Positions 10,501-26,100 of a DNA stretch of 64,000 bases are shown in pieces (positions within the stretch are counted from its first letter, which is position 1; each line of letters opens with the position of its first letter). This DNA is from Latrodectus hesperus. Lineage: Eukaryota; Arthropoda; Arachnida; Araneae; Theridiidae. The notes beneath the pieces were generated by a model. The model was given only the letters and a program-made list of their open reading frames with translations. It searched no databases and had not been told where the DNA came from. The stretch covers positions 38,899,436-38,963,435 of the forward strand of contig CM075857.1 of the NCBI GenBank assembly GCA_037975125.1, read 5' to 3'. The position numbers were made by a program, and so were the translations under genes.

Positions 10501-13500
10501 TCAGCTAACCAAATTTGCATCTGCACACTTAACTTCTTGGTATGAACAATAATAACAAAACCATTTTAGAATAAGTGCATAATATAATTATTTAAACATT
10601 TATTTTTGGTGAGTAATGCTTCTTTTTTCTTCATAAGTGAAAATGCAGCCTCCTCATCTTTTTGTAAGGGTCAAAGCAGAAGATCCTCAATACTTGTACC
10701 TACAACCCTCAGATATATTATTTCTCTTGGAAGACATTTTGACCATCTCCTCTGCTACCTTCAGTGAACATAACTGATTTTTTTCCATATTGGTACATCT
10801 GTTTATCAAATGCAGTAAAAGCTAAAAAAAATAATTAATGTATAAAATCACAATTGAAATCTCTTTAAACCATTTTTCAAGAAGCATTTGCAAATTTGAT
10901 AAAATCTTAGGGTAAAAAACGTTTGATTTATTTATTGCCTTACATTAAAATGCAGAAACAAATACATAAGTTTATAAGCTTTTATGTGGATTTACCTCAA
11001 TTATTACCTTCTGGGATTTCTGAAATAGAAATTTGCTCTCTGAAAAGTAAAGTCAAGCAATTCATGAATTGGTGAATGAAATGAAGCATTTTAAATTTTA
11101 TAATAGGACTATCTAACAGCCACCATTAATTTAAATTGGTTGTATATTTAAAATAATTTAGGATGCTTTCCAAAATTTACATTCTTGACTTTAAGTGTGA
11201 GCTGTTATACTGCATTTTCAAAACTTTCTCTTTTTAATATTAGGATGCTATTATTGCCAACAACAAGACAATGTTAAATGTGTAAAATTACAATAAGATA
11301 ATGCATATCCTAGATTTTTCTTAGCTCTTATAATTGCATTACTTTCTTTAGTCTATTTCATCTCTTTTTAGATCTAATACCTGTTGAATATATATGGTAA
11401 CTGATTAGTTAATAACTAGCCTAAAATTCAGCATTTATTGATACACGAGATCAGCTTTAGCTGTATGTGACAGTGTATGCTACCATTTCCAAATTACACA
11501 TTTGAAACCTCTCATTTTATGCTATAGAATGTGCAAATAAATTTTTAAACAAATAACTTTATACTTTATTGCATTTATTTTCATATATTGGTGCACTAAT
11601 TGTATTTTTCAGATATTGTAATTTGTATAAAACATTCAAAAGTGGTTTATGTAAATTTATATATACATAAAATAGAGAGTTGAATAAAACTTTTGAAGTT
11701 GGTTCCCATAAAACTGTACTTAAATTTTTCAAAATACTTAGATTTTCTGAATGTAGTTGCATTTCTTCTGTAATGAAATCCAATCCAGTTTTTTATTTTT
11801 TGAATTTTAACTTTCTGTTTTCATATATAGGACTCCTTTTTATCTTAAATATATAATATTTTATTTACCATAAATGCTTAATTTAGTTTCTTTTTACAAT
11901 TATAGTAAGTTTTAACTTTTATTATAAATACATTATTTGAGAATTAGTTTCTTTATATTTATGTTAATGTTAATTACTTTTTTAAACAATAACTTTTTAA
12001 CTTCTTGTGTTATAATAAGGTTTATCAATGAATTTTTTATAGGAAACAAATTCTTTTGTTATGAATATGTTTACAGGACACATAAAAGCAGAGCAAGTAT
12101 TTCCATATCCTGATGGTAAGTAAATTTTTAAATTTAATTATACTTAAAAATATTAGAAATTTATGATATTTAAAACTTTTGAACTTTAGATTAATTTATT
12201 TTACGATTTGAAGTAATTTACTTCGCAATTCTTTATATGCATTAATTTAAAATTTACAGAATTTTTTTATTCAACATTCAGATTTGGCATTTCAATGTAA
12301 ATGTCAATATGATATATCAGATGGTAATATGGTATGATTCAATATGGTATTTCAGCGATTTAAAGCCAAAAATTTCTGTTAGGAGTTTAAAAATAGCATA
12401 ATACAAAACAGAGATTAATTAAAAAAGTTAACTAATCAATGAAACTAAAAATAACTGAAGTAAATTAGTGCGAATGCATCACTACTGTAACTTTGGAAGA
12501 AAGGCTATATCAACATAAATTACCTGGGGCCTGAGCAGCTACCAGGCGCGTCGGTAGGCGGTGGATCACCGAACGTCCTGTAGGAATGACAGGATAGCCT
12601 TGAATATAGAATCAGAGGCCGCGAACCAGCTCCCGTAAACCCTGGTGTTATGCGTTCCGTGCCTAGGGCTAATTGGCACCGCGGTATTGGTGTCTTAACG
12701 GAGCCTCTAGTTGCCTGGCAAACTTCTAGAGTAATTTGCCTTGCCCAGTATCTCAGGCAATGCTGGGTGGACCTATATTACCTGAGCTTATAAATTGTTA
12801 TCTTGTGGCTGAAAAGACACAAGAAATAACAATCCTTTCTGCATCTACAGGTGATGCCTCTGAAGTTGACCTTGCTGAAAAAGACAAGTGAACTCAGAGG
12901 CTGTCTTGTAAAGGGGCAGTAATGAATCCTTCACTTGAGGTAGAAATGACCTCCAAACCATCTTCTGGTGAAAGTCAGGAAGCTATCCCTTGTATGACTG
13001 ACTCTCTGACCAGATGGGACTATTTCAGCAAGACCCTATCTGCTGGAAATGTCATACGCAAGAGGAAACGGCAGAGCATATCATTTATGAATGGGAGGCT
13101 CTTGCCCTCCCTAGATTAACCTCTTTAGGCATCATCCATACTAGAGAGTTACACCTAGACTCCATTAAAGGGTTATCGGACTTTATCAATAAAGTGGGTG
13201 ACCCGAGTAACTGGAACTAGGAAACATTGGGTTTGGAGTTAATGGTACAAAATGCTGATAAAAGCAGAGGTGCCCAATGACATACAAACCCAATTCTAAG
13301 AAGAAGAAGAACATAAATTATGTAATTGAAGAAAATTGCTTAAAAATATTTAAAATTGCTCTAAAATAAATTGATACACATAATACTTATATTATAGTAT
13401 AAGGAATTTACTCATTATAGTATTGTATATTTGTGAAATAGTTTCATATGCAATATTTAACAAACATTTAAAAATCAAAATAATTTTTTTAAAATAAAAT

Positions 13501-16500
13501 TTTGATATCCATTGCTTTGAAATAATAGCGTATAAAAGTATGTTTAATTCATCCAAAATTGTATTTTATTTATCATACTTTTTGTTCGTAGAGTATTTGT
13601 CTAATTTAAAAAATACTACTATGTAAATTATATCTATTTTAGACATAACTAAGTCCTCTTCTTCCTAAATTTTCTATTATTAAATTTTATTGTGTATGAA
13701 AATTTGACATTTATTGATTTACTTAATTAAATTAATATTTATTAAAATAATTTTTCAGTTTTGAATGCTGAAGATAAATCTACTTTGCAAATGCTATTAG
13801 AACCGCCAAGGAAATTTTTTGAGGTACTCTAATATTCAAAGTTTTATTTTATAAACATAATTATTACATTTAGTAACTTTAATAAACTTTTTGGTAAGAA
13901 AATGGAGAGAAATAGTTTTTTGTTAGATCTCAAATTAAGTGTGTCTAGATGGTAATAAAAAAGCTTATACAGCTGTAATATCTGCATTGGATCATATGGA
14001 ATCATCAATCCCACTACCAGATGTGAAAAAGAATGTCAAAAAATTATTGATTTTCTTTGGCAGGAGCCGTGGAATTTGTAGATCACAAACAAGTTACATG
14101 TCATATTTTCATTTATCATTTTATCAGTTTTACTGCTACAAAGTGTTGATGTTAGATAAACTCACTTTTGTATTTGGTACTCACATTTCACACACTAACA
14201 TTTGTTTCTAAGTTATCTAAATCCATGTGTGAAATGTGACGAACCATATATTTATCATAGTGTAATTTATTATAGAACCCTTCTATCATCATTATAGGTG
14301 CAGCTTGTCCTTATTTGGACCTTGCGCCATAAAACCCAACCAACCAACTGTCATCATTATAGATTTTCTTAACTCGGGTCTTTTAATTCTGAATGATTTT
14401 GCTTGGGGAACTATGCAATAGAAATCTTTATTTTTTATTTTTGAGTACAGTAGATTTTATAAACTTTTTGATTTTAAATTACACAATTTATATTAAATAA
14501 TTACTTATTATTATGTATTTTGCATTTTATATTTAATTATTTTTCTGATTTTTAATGATGGTAGCTACTATTATTTTTGTGTCTTAAGCAATTTTAATGT
14601 CGCTGGGATTTTGTGAAGAATGAAATTATTAAAAAGTTAAAAATCCTATAAAATCTTGCTGATAATGTTTTTCAATTAAATTAGATTTATAAAGGGTGAA
14701 CATTAAAACTGCCATAAGAGTTTTCAATTTAAAGAAATTTATATGATGTTAAATTAGAATAATGTGCTACCAAAATGATTGTAAAGTGCAAATGAGTTTC
14801 ACTATTAAAGAAAACTGAGCTTATAGCTGAATGATTAGTGCTCTGTAATTTCATTTCAACAGCTCATTGGTTTTATCCTCATCTTGGTCAGGAAGTTTCA
14901 ATATTGTTTAGTATCCACTTTAAACTAGTTCTTGGTCTAGTTAGCCTTCATATGTAAAAAACTGACCATAGAGTTTTAATCAAATCAAACCAATCTGTAA
15001 AGAAAATTGGGTAGAAGGTCAATGAATTTCTCATATTCTTTTCTAGAAATCATTTGTCATAATTTTTTGTAATAAGTATCTTGGAGAGATATAGAAATGA
15101 AGATGATATGAAATATTTCGGTGGAAAACCTTAGAATATTTCAGTGGAAATTCTTGGAATTTCACTGTAAAATGCTTTTACATTTTCTGAATCCATATGG
15201 CCAATCTTTCTGTTATTTATCTTTCACCTTATATAATGCTATTCTGAAGTTCTGTATTAAATAATAGATTTTTGGATTGAATTTCAAAGAGTATGTTATG
15301 TATAATGGGTCTCTTCCTGCAAAGAATTGTTAATCAAAAATACTTGGGCTATATAGTCTATTTTATATTTCATAATTAAACAAATGCTGGATAGAAGCTT
15401 CCATAACAATTATGCACAAAAATTTTCATCCTTCATTATGATTCTCATCCTTTCTCAATGCTTCTTCAGAAAAAAGGAAGTTCTCGTGTTGAGAAAAACG
15501 AGTTATTGAATTTGCTGATTCAGTTGAATCTTCTAAATGATTGTTAAACAGATATTTTCAATGAATATTTTGTATTATTCATTTAATTGGTTCATATCTT
15601 GAATAATTGACTTATTGATGTACATGTTATCTTTATAGGAAATAATTTTTATTATAGATATTTTCCTAAATGCTAAAATTGTGATAGGTAGTTATAACAT
15701 TTGTATTTGTGGTGTATTTGAGCAGGAAGTCAATGATCCAGATAGAAATGATGAAATTGCTATGGTTGAAGAGCATTTGATGAAGCAATTAGGAGAATTA
15801 GGAGCATTTGGCTTACAAGTTCCTGAAGAATATGGTGGCTTAGGAATGAATAATACACAATATGCTCGAATGGTTGATTTAGTGGGACGTCATGACTTAG
15901 GAGTTGGAATAACTCTTGGAGCACATCAAGTAAGTATATGAAATATGTATACACATACATACTTATAATTATATAAAAATAATTTAAATTTTTATTTAAT
16001 TTGAAAAAACAAAATAAATATTTAAAATTTAATTATATTTTTTTTTGTATTTGTTTTTATCTTTAAATTTTCATTCAATTTAACTACTGCCTGAAAATTT
16101 CTTTTAATGTCTTAATTGCTTATTGTAATATGTTAAGAATAGAAATTTAAGATATCTTAAAAAATATTCAGATTTAAATATTTAAACTTAGGAATAGATA
16201 TAATATTCTTATCAATTATTTCTGTGACATATTTATGAAATGTTATATTTTAAATACTTTCTGATGAATTTAATTTACAATTTGAAGTTATAGAAATATA
16301 ATAGTTTTTCTGTTTGTATTAGTTTTAGTTTTATTAGTTTTTAATAAAAATTAGACAAATTAGTTCTTAAGCAACCTGTTTGGTTTGTTCTTAAGTGTGC
16401 TGTATTCTTTGTATTTTCAGTGGTAAATGTTTTGCATTTTATTTGATTAATAATAGGCCGAGCTGGCAGCCGAATGGTTAGCACTCTTGCCTTCGGTTCA

Positions 16501-18157
16501 ACAGTTCATGGGTTTGAATCCCACCTTGCACATGGATGCTTATAGTGGTTCAGAATCTACTTTAAACCATAGGTCCCGGTCTTATCAGCCCTCGTGTGCA
16601 AAAAATGACCGTTGAGCGACAAACCAAACTTGATTAATATTAGAAGTATTTCATATAGTAGATTTTTATGATAAAATTTCATATATTGTTCTCTTGAAAT
16701 AATAGCCCCTAAGTTTAATTATTTTCCCTTTGATTGTATAAAAAGTATAGCAAAAAGTTTATGATATTTGAAATAAATCTGTTATTGTTCATATGGTTTT
16801 TGATACTGTGTCTAAATGGTGAGTGCATCAAAAGTCACTTCCTACCTTGCACAAAAATTTTAACAAAATCAAAAAATAAAAGAGTGCTGAATTGTCAAAA
16901 CAAAAATTACCACCAAATATCAATATACTTTATGTAGGATTAGTGTGACAATACTTTAAGCTATAGTTCAGTACTCTCTCAATAATAGCAGTAGTTCTGT
17001 GTTTCTAAGTTCAAATTCAACCATCATAGTATTACAAGAAGATGTTGTTCCATTCTATTATGTATGTCCATTATTTATCTCTCCATTGGCAATACAAATG
17101 GCTTCAAAATTCCATTCAATTGCAAACAATATTGTGTGATATAAGCGGACTCTGTATGATGTGTAGCTAATGTGTGGCTGAATGATCCATCACTGCAAAG
17201 TGTGCAATATTCTTGTCATGTGTAATGGTGCAATGAGATGCATGCAATCACTGCTATTGGTTTTCCATTCTCTCTCTCTTGCATCTATTGATTTCCAATC
17301 CATATAATAGTTGCTTAGTTTTGTCCAACGTTATCACTGATTTCTCTGAAGAATAATATGCAATCTCTATTACCATTTTACTTTAGTTGAACTCAGAAAT
17401 TTAGTGAAAAAATTCATAGTATCTTCTGCATAGCATAGTTAAACAGCTTATTCAAGAAAACAATTCTACTTCAAGCCAACAACCTCTTCTCCCTTTAAAT
17501 AGCACTTACAACTGGCACTATAGTCGCCCATAATGTGGATATTTTAGCTATGCTTAAAAATTTAGATATTATTCTAATTTAAATATTTAAAGTAAATTAT
17601 AAGAATAGTATAGTATTTAGTAATTTTTAAGATTGTATCGTGCTTATTTAAAGCACAGTAACTACTGTGTTAAAAAGGTTGATTTCACCTTAGTGTTACT
17701 TTATGAAAAGTAAAAACAATACAGAAGTTAAAAGATTTTTTTGTGTTCCATCACATAATGCAACCATGAAAATTTTTATGAGACTTACATTTTTATAAAA
17801 AAGAAAACCAAGACATTTTTAGAACTTAACCTGAAAAATGTGACTAAATGTAATGAGTTAATGAGGCTGTAATTAGGATGAATTAAATTCCATGAACCTT
17901 AAATCTTCATACTTAAATCACTTGGTCAAATGGTGAGATTAAATGGAAATACAATATTAATTTTTTGTTGTTAAACAGTTGTAAGAGCTAATCTTTTAGT
18001 TTTAAGGAACTTAAGATAGTATAACACACTTTTACGTTAAATTAAAAAAAAATATATATCTTCTTTATTTCCCATTGATAAAATTCTATGTTTCAAATCA
18101 TGTTCTTTTTTACTATTCCAATGATAAAATTGTATTATGAAATGTCTGCATTAGTAC

Positions 18158-18209
<52 letters not shown>

Positions 18210-20093
18210 TCTTTATTTAATTCATATTTTTTGAAATGATTGCTGTGTAAATATATATTATAGTTTTAATTAAATATTAGTTCCTTTTTAATAATACATT
18301 CTTTATGCTTTCATTGCATATGTTTTATTAGTTATAAAACTAAAATTAAAATTTTTTAACTGTCTTCAAAGTGTTTTCTTTTATAATTATTTTTTATGAT
18401 ATCGGAATATGTCTGCTAAACTTTTTGGATGACACCAGATATAATTACACTACCTATTTTATCTGACAAGTTGGCATCATTCTTTTGCCAATTTAACAGA
18501 TAAAATGCTTTTGCCTTATGTTCAACAATTAGTGGGTTTGAATCCCAACTTGGACTTGATGCTTATAGTGGTTCAGAATTTTCTGTAAACTGTAAGTCCT
18601 AGTCTTATTAGACATTATATGTTAGAAATGACTGTTAAGCAACAAACCAACCAAAACTATCTTTAAATTAAACCAGTGAACGAAACCAAAAATTTTTTCA
18701 TTACATAAATAGTTAAATTAAAACATTTTAATTTTTTAGCAATTATAATTTTTTTGAAATTAATTTATAATGTCAGACAGATTTAACATAATTATATGAA
18801 AATCTGATTAGATCCTGAAATCTTATGTAAAATATTTGATCATATGGTTACAAAATGTGTATTATGTGATGGAACTATTAAAAATATTTATATTTGACTT
18901 TAAATATTTTCTTAACTTATTATATATTCATGTGCTGAAGAGTTTTTTTTTAGTTTCTATTCTAGTTTCAATTTATGTCATGCTATTTTATATTTCTATT
19001 ATTTAGTCTATTGGATTTAAAGGGATATTATTGTTTGGAAATCCAGAGCAAAAGAAAAAATATTTACCTGATTTAGCTATTGGTAAACAGATAGCTGCTT
19101 ATTGTTTAACTGAACCAGGCAGTGGATCAGATGCTGGAGTAAGTTCCAATCAATATTTTTGTATTTAATCTTAGAAAATATTGCAATTAAATTATTTATT
19201 ATTTTAATACATTAAGTTCTGCTATTTTATGAGTAATCTGTTAAATTTAAAGCTTTGTTACATACTGAAAGGATTTTTATCTATGCAAAATTTTGAATCT
19301 TTTTATTCACATTTGTTTGTAACAAAGTAAATTTAATTGTATTTTTAAATAAGTTAATACTCTTTCTCATTTCCTTTTACTCTTTCTTGAATTTATAACT
19401 ATTTTAAGCATACGTATACATTGATGATTCAAAATGTAACCATCACTGCATTTCAAAAAATATCTTGTTTAAATAAGATAGTTACTTACTATAAATGAGG
19501 AATGTTTATTAATGGTAATGCCAAACCATTTTATATATGAAAAATGCATAATGATTAAGATCAATTAAGAGCAAACTGCTATAGTTTGGGAAAGTATAAT
19601 TCTGAAATGATGTTTTCTCTTTTTTCCTGATTTTAATAAAACATTTATATGTGTTATTTGAAATGTTAGAGTATTTTCTTTTATTTTAATTTTTGAATCC
19701 TTACATGGATCCCAATCATAATAATTCTAGTTTTTCAATATGTAAGTAGTTCTTACATAATTGTTTATTTTAAAAAAACTTTTCCAAGTCCCTTTAAAAA
19801 TATCCCAGGTAACTTAGCATTATTATGTTATACCTGAAAATTCAATCATTGAGTATTATCATTATCAAGAAGGTGCAATAGCAATATTTCAATACAAACT
19901 TAAATTATTTAGCAGTAAATCTGATACATTGTTTGTTCACAATGAATTATGAAATCATGTTGATGTGGAGGGAAATAATTTTGCTGATTTTAAATTAAAA
20001 GAAATATCAAATGTTAGATTTTTATATTTAATGTACAGATACCCAAGAAAACAATTGAATTTTTTCATGATGATAGGGAAATATATGAAAGAA

Positions 20094-20174
<81 letters not shown>

Positions 20175-23100
20175 CAATATACATTTTTCACCAATATCAC
20201 TATTTAGTTTTAATGCATAAATTTTGTAATCCCTGTGTGGGCAAATTTACCGAATCATATGATATAGTTGTCATAACTTATATATTTAATTTTTGTTTGC
20301 TTATTTTGTTATAAATGTTTCTTTTTATTTGTGTAGTCTATTAAAACAAAAGCAGTTCCTTCTGCTGATGGAAAGTATTATACAATGAATGGAAGTAAGA
20401 TATGGATTAGTAATGGTGGAATAGCAGATGTTTTTACAGTTTTTGCAAAGGTATTTAAGTTTTGCTGTTTTGCATTTAGTATTCTATAGAGTTATGTTTT
20501 AAATAAATAGGAAGAACTCTTAATTTTTGAAATATATTTTCTCAACTCTATTAAAACTAAGAAAGTTGTAATAAAAGATTAAATATTTTTTGATGAAATG
20601 TTTATAATTAAATTTAGTTATTTGATTGCTTATGCTTTAGTCTAAATTTGATTTAAGAGGATTAATCTCTCTTGTAATTTACAATTCAAATTTACTTAAA
20701 CATTTGATTTCTAAATTTTTCAGTTTTCATACATTTTTTTTTTAATATTTTGGTTCCATACCATTAAAGGGAATATTAGTAAAGGAAATGTTTTAATTGA
20801 AATAATGCAGCTTCTTTTTCTTTATCTATTGAAATTAATTCAGCATCAAAAATATCATGTGTAGTACAACTTTAAAATGCTAAATACCCAATTTTCATAA
20901 TTATATGTTCATAAAGATTAAAATTAATATTTGCTTTGTAAGCAAGAAAAGTTATCCATATATATATTTTTTAAGGCATTATTTTTAGAGCTTAAATTTA
21001 CTGTGCAGTTCCTGAGTAAAAATTAATAAGTTGTTTGATAACACAATTTTATCTATAATTTACAATCTAAAAATTCTTTAATCATCATTAAAAAAATTAG
21101 TTTTTTTCCATATATTAAATGAATAAAGTGAATAATTTTCATTTTAGATACCTGTTGAGACAGATAAAGGAACTGTTGAAAAGATGGGAGCTTTCATTGT
21201 TGAACGAAAATTCAAAGGTGTAAGTAGTGGTCCTCCAGAGAAAAAAATGGGTATTAAAGCTTCAAATACTGCTGAGGTGTACTTTGAGGATGTGCAAGTA
21301 CCTGCAGAAAATCTTATTGGTGAAGTGGGGGATGGATTTAAGGTTAAGAATGAAACATTAAATTATTTACAAGTTTTTATTTTTATTTATGCATTATTTA
21401 TTAATTTTTTGTAAAAATAAAAACTGTAATTTTGTTCTCCATAAATATTTTAAAAGAAAAGTTTTTATTAATAATAAATTTTTAATTTTAGATTGCAATG
21501 AATATATTGAATAATGGCAGATTTGGTATGGCAGCTTGTCTAGCAGGCACAATGCGTGTCGCAATTGAAAAAGCTATTGATCATGCTGCGAACAGAACAC
21601 AATTTGGAACCAAAATTTCTCAGTTTGGAACAATACAAGAAAAGCTTGTTCGCATGTGCATGAAGCAATATATTACAGAAGTTAGTTTTCTTTAATTAAA
21701 TTTTATAATTTTATTTAAATTTCAGTTACTGGTGAAGTTTATGTCATACAAATTATACTGATTTTAATTATATTATTGAATTTAACAAATTTATTTAAAA
21801 TCTTGTTATTATGAGTATTAATTTTTTAAGATATATATTTTTATGAATAATTATTATCATAAATTGTTTTATTATATGTGGGTATTTATAAGATTTGAAA
21901 ATATTCTGCAATATTGATTGAAGATGTCTCTTTTTAAAATTGAAAGCAGGTATCAATCTGAAAAGAAAATACCACTGTTCATCATTTAAATACTTGTGGG
22001 AAGCGTGCCTTGAAATGTTAATGTTGCAGTTTGCTCCATAGAGATCCTCTACAAACTACTGAATATAAACAAATTGTGTTTATCTCTTTTATCACAGGCA
22101 TCTAAATACAAATTAGTATACAATGTTGTTTCTACATCATCTATCATGTTAGGTTATTTTTGCTTCAGATGTATTTATAAACCATTTGTATCAAACTTTT
22201 TAGAATTGTGAAGTTCTTTGTTTCATTTTCTCACTTCTCATTTGTTTCATTTTCCATTCTAAGTTGAATGATCTTACAATAAAAGCAATGAGAATTATAG
22301 GATTAACCATTTATAATTTTAGTGGAAAAGTGCTAGATGTACTTATATAAGGATCTGTTAAATGCAGTTGCAGGTCTCCATAAGCATTTTAAAGTAGAAA
22401 TGGAAAATTTTGAGACAGGAATTAAAAAAAAAAGAAAGGAAACAAGACGAAAAAAAAAAAGATATTTCTGAAGCAGATATTTTTAAACTTGATTTAATTA
22501 TTTTAAAATTAGAAAAAGAAAAAAATCTTTGGCTGTGATTTTTGAAGGAATCAAAGATTATCTTCAGTGGCCAGCCTGACCAAGCTGGTATTTTGATTTC
22601 CTCAAAATCGAATTCCAAGCTCTTCTAGCCGAGCTGGCAGCCGAATGGTTAGCGCTCTTGCCTTCAGTTCAACAGTTCGTGGGTTCGAATCCCACCTTGG
22701 GCATGGATGTTTGTAGTGGTTCGGAATCCACTTTAAGCCGTAAGTCCCGGTCTAATTAACCCTCGTGTGCAATATATGACCGTTGAGCAACAAACAAACC
22801 AAACCAAGCTCTTCTATCTTTGGTCATGGACATCTAGTTAGTTATTTTTTAAATTAAGTTCATTTCCAAACAGTCAATCCACCTAAATTTAAATCTTTTT
22901 TTTTCCCTTCAGATGCCGAATAATTTGGATCAAAGATTATCTAAACAATAAAAATGAAAAATGAGACTGAAATTAATATTTAACAAAAATTAATATTTGA
23001 AGGGATCTTATCTTTAACTAAAATTGATAATAAGCTAAATCTATTCATAAAAATAGATTACTTATTGAAAAAAATCTGATTAAATTTAATAATTCTTAAT

Positions 23101-26100
23101 TTATATAGTTTTATTTACCTATATGCATAACCCTTTTCACTATTTTCACTAACTTTTCAAGTAATTGTATGTTTTTTCTTCAAGCATTTTTATTATGTGT
23201 AAATTATAGAATTTATCTATTCTTTCAAATTTTAATAAAAAATTTTCAGAATCCTATATTTGTTCATATTTATTTTCATCTTTAACATGAGATGCTGCTC
23301 TTCAAGCTTTGTTAATAGTTTCATTTACATATTATTTAAGTATAAATTTGATTATATTATGAAACGTTTAGTATATGAAAATATTAATAAATTTTAATTA
23401 AAAAAATAATTTCTGTGGTTTGATTCTAACAGTGCTAAATATTATGGTTTTACAAAATAATGAATGAAGAATAATGATTTTGAATACTATGTTTCTTTTA
23501 TACTTGATTTTTTTTTTAGAAAGATATTTCAGCTGCACTGTTTTAAACTATTTTTACTACACTGATATATTCTGCATTTATTTTATTTCAAAGTTATTAA
23601 TATTGATGTTATATAAAAAAATTGAGTGTTCAATTTTAAACTAGTTTTTTGCAGTTTTTGTTAAAAACACAATGACTTTTAGGAAATCACTTATAAAGAT
23701 TAATAGATGTTTTATAAATAATTAAATCCAGTACTCTCATATTTTAAATTATAGAATATATTACTGTTTAAAAGACTATAAATATATTTATTTATGTATT
23801 ATTTTTCTCTATTTTTTCAATGAACAAAAACAAATATTATAAAAAAGAGAAGATATTTTTTCATATTTTATGCACCTCATTTATTCTTCATAAAATAAAT
23901 ATAATTTTGGTATGAATGTAATTTTGAGTTTTATAATAATGGATGAAGTAACTTAAAAATATTTGGTTAAATCAAAATATTATTCATTAAATTATTAATC
24001 AGGTTAAGATAAGAAAGCTGTTATTTTGAAGAAATAACTGCTATTCTTAATTTTAAATGCATACTTGCTTTATTATTCCCAAAAATTTCCTCTATTTAAA
24101 TTCCTAAATTTTCTTAAAATTTAATTTTTGAATACTGCACACCCTGACCTCATTTTCATTAAAATTCTCTAATATATTGTTAATTCATGATTTTCTCTTA
24201 TATAAATGTCATAATGCAACATGTTATGACATTGATAATAAAGAAATGATGAGTTGATTAAAATTATTTTACACTTATTATATAAGTAAAATTAAGGTTT
24301 GTGAATTTTTTGTTTTATTTTTGGAAATTGAAATATACATTATACTCTATTATAATAGTATGGTTGCGGAAAACCTTATTGAGTTTTAAATTTTGGTTGT
24401 TTTAGACATTTTTTAAATAGATTAAATTGTTCTGATATTTTTAAGCTCTCGAATTTTTCACTTAGTTTTTATTTTAAAAGAGCTTATATTTTTTTATGAA
24501 ATGAATGAAAGTTTTTGAAATTTATGCCATCAAATTAGCTTTCAATGAGAAAAATTTTGTGCTGTTTCTTTTTATTATAAGTAATCTTAGAATTCATAGC
24601 TAAAATTTTTGTATTTCTAGATTCAGCAATATATTAGTTGCAAGTATAATTTCAAGTTCTTATATATTTTTTAAATGATATTCTTGTTGTTTAGTGTAGA
24701 TATGATTCTAATTGGATGATATAGATTATATATTTATTGTGTAGCTCTTTCATGTACATCATATCATTATGCTTTAATATTTATTTAATATAATATTGAA
24801 TATTAAGCTGTTAAAAAAAACTTTTTTTGGTAGCATTTGATGTCTGTTGAATTAATTGTTAAGGGAAATTTCCTTTAATATATTTTCATGAAAGCTACCT
24901 CTTTGAGAAAGGTTATTTCTAATTTATGCTACAACAAAATGTGGTATACTGTAGAAATGCATAATCCCTTTAATGAAATGGTGTATTAATAGCTAAAATG
25001 AAACCATTTAATCATTTTAAAATTTTTTTAAGTTTAAATTGATTTAGCTTTTAAATAAATTACATAAAGGTAATATTACCTTCATATGATACATAAAAAC
25101 AGATGTTATCTACATAAGTTATAAATAATTGCCATTCATGACTTTAAGGCAGGTAGTAATAGAAAATCAAAATAAATTATTGATTTTATTAAATATCACT
25201 TAAGAAGCTCTAGATAATATCGATTTTTATAGATCTTTCTATTTTATATTTGCAATAAATAGTTAATTTTGACAAAATGTAAACTTCTTATATTAAGTAT
25301 AAAACCTCTGAAATTCGTGTGAAAGTTAGTGAAATATTTATTAATTTTCTAATCCTAAAGTTACTATATTGGTATTTTTATTATATTGAAATGTGAAATT
25401 ATACTTGTGAAAAAATAAAAAAAAACTGGGATATATTTGAAATTTTGAATTTTCAGGTTGTTTTTATTATTGTTTTTATTTTAATTTTCTTCCAAGATCA
25501 TTGCAAACTCAATATTCTGAAAATAGTTAGTATGGAATGACAGATATTTTATCCTTTTCCAAAATTTCTGTGTTAAAACATTCATCTTTGAAATTGAGAT
25601 TTTATAAATATGATATTATTTTTATTTAATTTTTACTAAAGTGTGATGAATTAAAATCCCCTCTTTTTCTTTTTTCTAGTCAATGGCTTACATGATTTCA
25701 GGAAATATGGACCGTGGATTTGTAGATTTTCAACTAGAAGCTGCCATAAGTAAAGTGTTTGCTTCAGAAGCTGCATGGTATGTTGTTGATGAAGCCATAC
25801 AAATTCTAGGTGGAATGGGCTTTATGAGATCGGCTGGTTTGGAACGTGTCATGCGTGATGTACGAATTTTCCGTATCTTTGAAGGAACCAATGATATTCT
25901 GAGACTCTTTGTTGCTTTAACAGGTTTAGTTTCAATTACAAATTTCTTTTTTCCTAAAGGTTTATGTAAAATAAACTCATCTTAGTTTTCTTTCAACTTT
26001 GTAGGTCTACAGTATGCAGGTGGTCATCTAAAAGAGCTACAAAGAGCTTTGAAAAATCCAACAGCTAATCTTGGTTTGATATTTGATGAAGGAGCAAAGC

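Larger units (their letters stand above)
9226..12042 (+). other. ACADVL intron 2
   Basis: Contains a possible 9-nt microexon (9375-9383) and a decayed Merlin-type transposase (about 9950-10360). From 10.4 to 12.0 kb no gene is supported; the frame at 11559-11783 minus shows no recognisable domain. Confidence 0.8.

Noticed and set aside
16960..17560. Possible degraded SINE or coding relic
   Set aside because: A weak B-box-like GTTCAAATTCAACC and irregular composition were noted, but no alignment or frame could be supported.
19965..20171. Open frame ending in a long Tyr-Ile run
   Set aside because: It is the translation of a (TA)n microsatellite in ACADVL intron 6.
21343..21414. Continuation of ACADVL exon 8 into [10 protein letters not shown]...
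   Set aside because: It is intron read-through. Exon 9 resumes the conserved sequence exactly after GFK.
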